Shown here piece by piece: positions 62,548-64,000 of a stretch of 64,000 nucleotides of DNA (positions within the stretch are counted from its first letter, which is position 1; each line of letters opens with the position of its first letter). Below the pieces are notes generated by a model. It was given only the letters and a program-made list of their open reading frames with translations. It ran no database searches and had not been told where the DNA came from. The translations under genes were made by a program, and so were the position numbers. This stretch comes from JAIBBV01 sp044347745 (GTDB lineage Bacteria > Bdellovibrionota_C > UBA2361 > JAFLCA01): NCBI GenBank assembly GCA_044347745.1, contig JBIKUD010000014.1, forward strand, positions 1 to 64,000, in the 5' to 3' direction.

Positions 62548-63156
62548 ATGAGAAAAATTATAGCTTTGGGTTTTGTTTGTGTGGCGGCTTTATCGGGCTG
62601 CTCTTTTTTCTCGTCTCAAGAGGTCGAGAACGGCAATTTTGAACGTGCAGTGTCTGGATCAGAGGCCTGGCTCAAAGATGGAATGATCGCACTATCCAGG
62701 CCAATTCCTGAAGTGAGTTCAATTGATGCCGCCGTGATGCTTGGGTTTATGCCCCTACCCCAAGCAAGCCGAGTCGGCCCCTGGGTACTTATAGATACCA
62801 AAAAGGCCGAGCTGGCTCTTATGGATGGAGATTCACCAGTGACGGTCGCATCAGGTGAAGGCATCGACTCCCTTAAGCCGGGACAATACCAAGTGCTTCA
62901 TAAACAGCGTAATGCGCTGTGGTATGCTCCGGATCAATATTTTACCGAACGTGGACTTAAAGTTCCTCCGCAGGGTGACAAGAGTCGCTACCTTCGTGGC
63001 GCACTCGGCGACTTTGTAGTGTTCATTAACAAAGATACTCCAATTTACAGTGGGCCAATTTGGACTGAGGAAATTGGAGGAGTGAGGCTCAGCGATGATG
63101 AGATGTCGAGGCTCTACTACCGCATGGAAGTTGGCGTACCGATTGAGGTTCGCTAG
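62548..63156 (+). CDS. lipoprotein with degenerate L,D-transpeptidase (YkuD) domain
   Basis: From ATG 62548 the 202-residue product has a lipobox at C18 (ALSGC). The domain runs WVLIDTKKAELALMDGD, LKPGQYQVLHKQ and a C-terminus IGGVRLSDDEMSRLYYRMEV with GVPIEVR. In active YkuD enzymes this end reads SxGCxRL and is preceded by a catalytic HGT. Here Gly178 replaces Cys and no His motif remains (PIYSGPIW). It is probably inactive and may bind peptidoglycan or a partner instead. The extra frame from 62458 was not used. Confidence 0.75.
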   Translation: MRKIIALGFVCVAALSGCSFFSSQEVENGNFERAVSGSEAWLKDGMIALSRPIPEVSSIDAAVMLGFMPLPQASRVGPWVLIDTKKAELALMDGDSPVTVASGEGIDSLKPGQYQVLHKQRNALWYAPDQYFTERGLKVPPQGDKSRYLRGALGDFVVFINKDTPIYSGPIWTEEIGGVRLSDDEMSRLYYRMEVGVPIEVR

Positions 63157-63212
63157 TTTACCGTTCCCCGTGAAAATCCAAAAGCTGCTTTAAATTGCTG
63201 AAAGTTGAGCTC

Positions 63213-63317
63213 GCTATGGGCTCGAAGCAATGAGCATCGCGCCTCGTCTGAACGCATTTTGACGGCGAACAGAAAAGCGAGGCAATCTTGTGTCAATCTT
63301 GAGACTTTGGCAAAACT
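63213..63317 (-). repeat. dispersed noncoding repeat, copy C
   Basis: The core (63240-63272) contains CGCCTCGTCTGAACGCATTT on the plus strand, identical to copy B in the first 22 bases. GACTTTGGCAAAACT recurs at 63303-63317, at a spacing of 63 bases instead of 61. A less conserved flank reaches back to about 63213. It lies between the L,D-transpeptidase-like gene and the NYN gene. Confidence 0.7.
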
Positions 63318-63434
63318 GGTCTTATCATATGGGACTGATTCCAGAATCACGCTGCATCTCGGCCGCAGCTTGTTTCAGATCCCCGAATAGGGTTTAATAT
63401 TGGCACACAGCACAGTTCTTATTTGGGGTAGATC

Positions 63435-64000
63435 GTGAAGTACGAAGAAGTAGGTAAAGGCGTAGTAAAACGTACACAAAGACGCGCAATCGGCATTTTT
63501 ATTGACGGCACGGGCCTTGACCGAGCCACAAGGCGTATCAACCGCAAAGTAGACATGGCAGCCCTAGTGCGAGGACTAGCATCAGGAGCTGTTCCTGCTG
63601 TGGCCCGCTATTACACCTTAATTCCATACGAAGACGATTCTCGTCAGCGCGCTTTTCTCGATGCAGTGGCTCGAGCTGGCATGAAAGTTGTAGTGAAACG
63701 CCTCCCTCCCAAAGGTATTACCCGTCAGGTAAGCGTTGACGTGGAAATGGCTGCCGATATGGTAGCATTTGCGCTTGGGCACTCCCGCTTTAGCACACTG
63801 AGCGAATATGTTCCTGGACAAGGCATTGTTGAATCGGCAGCGACAACAGCCCAAACGCCAACCCAAGCAGAGGCGGCGGCGCTTCCGCAGTCCCAGAATA
63901 AAAACCAAGATTCAGAAGCACGAATTGTGACGGTTCTTTGCCCAAGTCGCGACCTGGCTTACCCAATGTCGCTGATTAAAGAGCTCGGGGTTGACACCGT
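63435..64000 (+). CDS. NYN/PIN-like (LabA/DUF88) domain protein, cut by window edge
   Basis: The reading frame is open from GTG 63435 (GGGG about eight bases upstream) to the last base, about 188 codons. It begins with GIFIDGTGLDRATRR, then VARYYTLIPYEDD and RQVSVDVEMAADMVAFALGH. These are the aspartate-containing strands of the NYN fold, a PIN-like ribonuclease superfamily. The line continues with TVLCPSRDLAYPMSLIKELG, probably a second Asp-rich strand. A Gln/Ala/Thr-rich linker separates them. The target RNA and C-terminus are unknown. Confidence 0.85.
   Translation, partial: MKYEEVGKGVVKRTQRRAIGIFIDGTGLDRATRRINRKVDMAALVRGLASGAVPAVARYYTLIPYEDDSRQRAFLDAVARAGMKVVVKRLPPKGITRQVSVDVEMAADMVAFALGHSRFSTLSEYVPGQGIVESAATTAQTPTQAEAAALPQSQNKNQDSEARIVTVLCPSRDLAYPMSLIKELGVDT

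Noticed and set aside
63153..63350. Minus-strand 65-codon ORF over repeat copy C
   Set aside because: It reads through the noncoding repeat, has no ribosome site and no conserved frame in the other copies.
1..64000. CRISPR arrays, insertion sequences, prophage or rRNA genes
   Set aside because: No regularly spaced repeats, transposase, integrase, phage structural genes or rRNA sequence were recognised.

Overview
The window is a dense, mostly chromosomal stretch from a Gram-negative bacterium. It has heptose-containing LPS core genes, lipoproteins, a type III export gate, Hanks-type Ser/Thr kinases, FHA and bacterial SH3 modules, PlsB, and a large chemosensory operon. That mix suggests a deltaproteobacterial-grade lineage (Myxococcota, Bdellovibrionota or similar). 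This placement is inferred from gene content only; no rRNA gene is present. No insertion sequence, prophage or CRISPR array was seen.

Layout. 0.1-12.3 kb is housekeeping: a DsbD-like thiol reductase, a Ser/Thr kinase with a HEAT-like tail, a DUF971 protein, infA, accA, and the tightly packed minus-strand series rpoZ - rsh - HtrA-like protease - mutL - miaA. 12.6-24.3 kb holds envelope proteins of unknown function, plsB, a GH5-like glycosidase and a second kinase. 24.5-31.4 kb carries a GspC-like lipoprotein, gmk, yicC, hldA/rfaE1 and an LPS inner-core block (two GT9 heptosyltransferases flanking a Kdo-kinase-like gene, plus a sugar-nucleotide epimerase). 31.6-41.8 kb is the most unusual part. 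41.9-42.7 kb is an ArsR/SRPBCC pair. 42.8-52.4 kb is a complete chemosensory set: a regulator with an Hpt-like N-terminus, a free Hpt protein, CheA, CheW, CheY, CheB, CheR and a CheX-like protein on the minus strand, with a divergent PAS protein and a soluble receptor. 52.5-64 kb is mixed housekeeping: mscS, tRNA-Leu(GAG), secG, mrp, cutA, purN, ispF, a lytic transglycosylase, a degenerate L,D-transpeptidase-like lipoprotein and a truncated NYN gene at the right edge.

The export cluster (minus strand, 41.5 to 33.2 kb) reads sctI-like - SctO/SctP-like fusion - sctR - sctS - sctT - truncated sctU - hybrid histidine kinase - stand-alone SctU/FlhB C-terminal domain - tail-anchored double-FHA protein. 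Neighbouring genes overlap or lie within about 35 bases up to the C-terminal-domain gene. The sctU product ends exactly where the self-cleaving NPTH motif should be. The missing cytoplasmic domain is a separate gene beyond a 3.2-kb histidine kinase gene. This looks like a naturally pre-cleaved export switch with a sensor kinase built into its operon. ATPase, SctV, rings, secretin, needle and C-ring genes are not in the window.

Other points. Three copies of a roughly 70-100-base noncoding repeat lie just downstream of plus-strand genes at 13.1, 33.0 and 63.2 kb. A receiver-PAS-kinase protein appears to have lost every catalytic residue. Paired palindromic operators overlap the arsR start codon. 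A 33-codon hydrophobic ORF lies between the export operon and arsR. Many starts are GTG or TTG, and where the start is a choice the entry says so.
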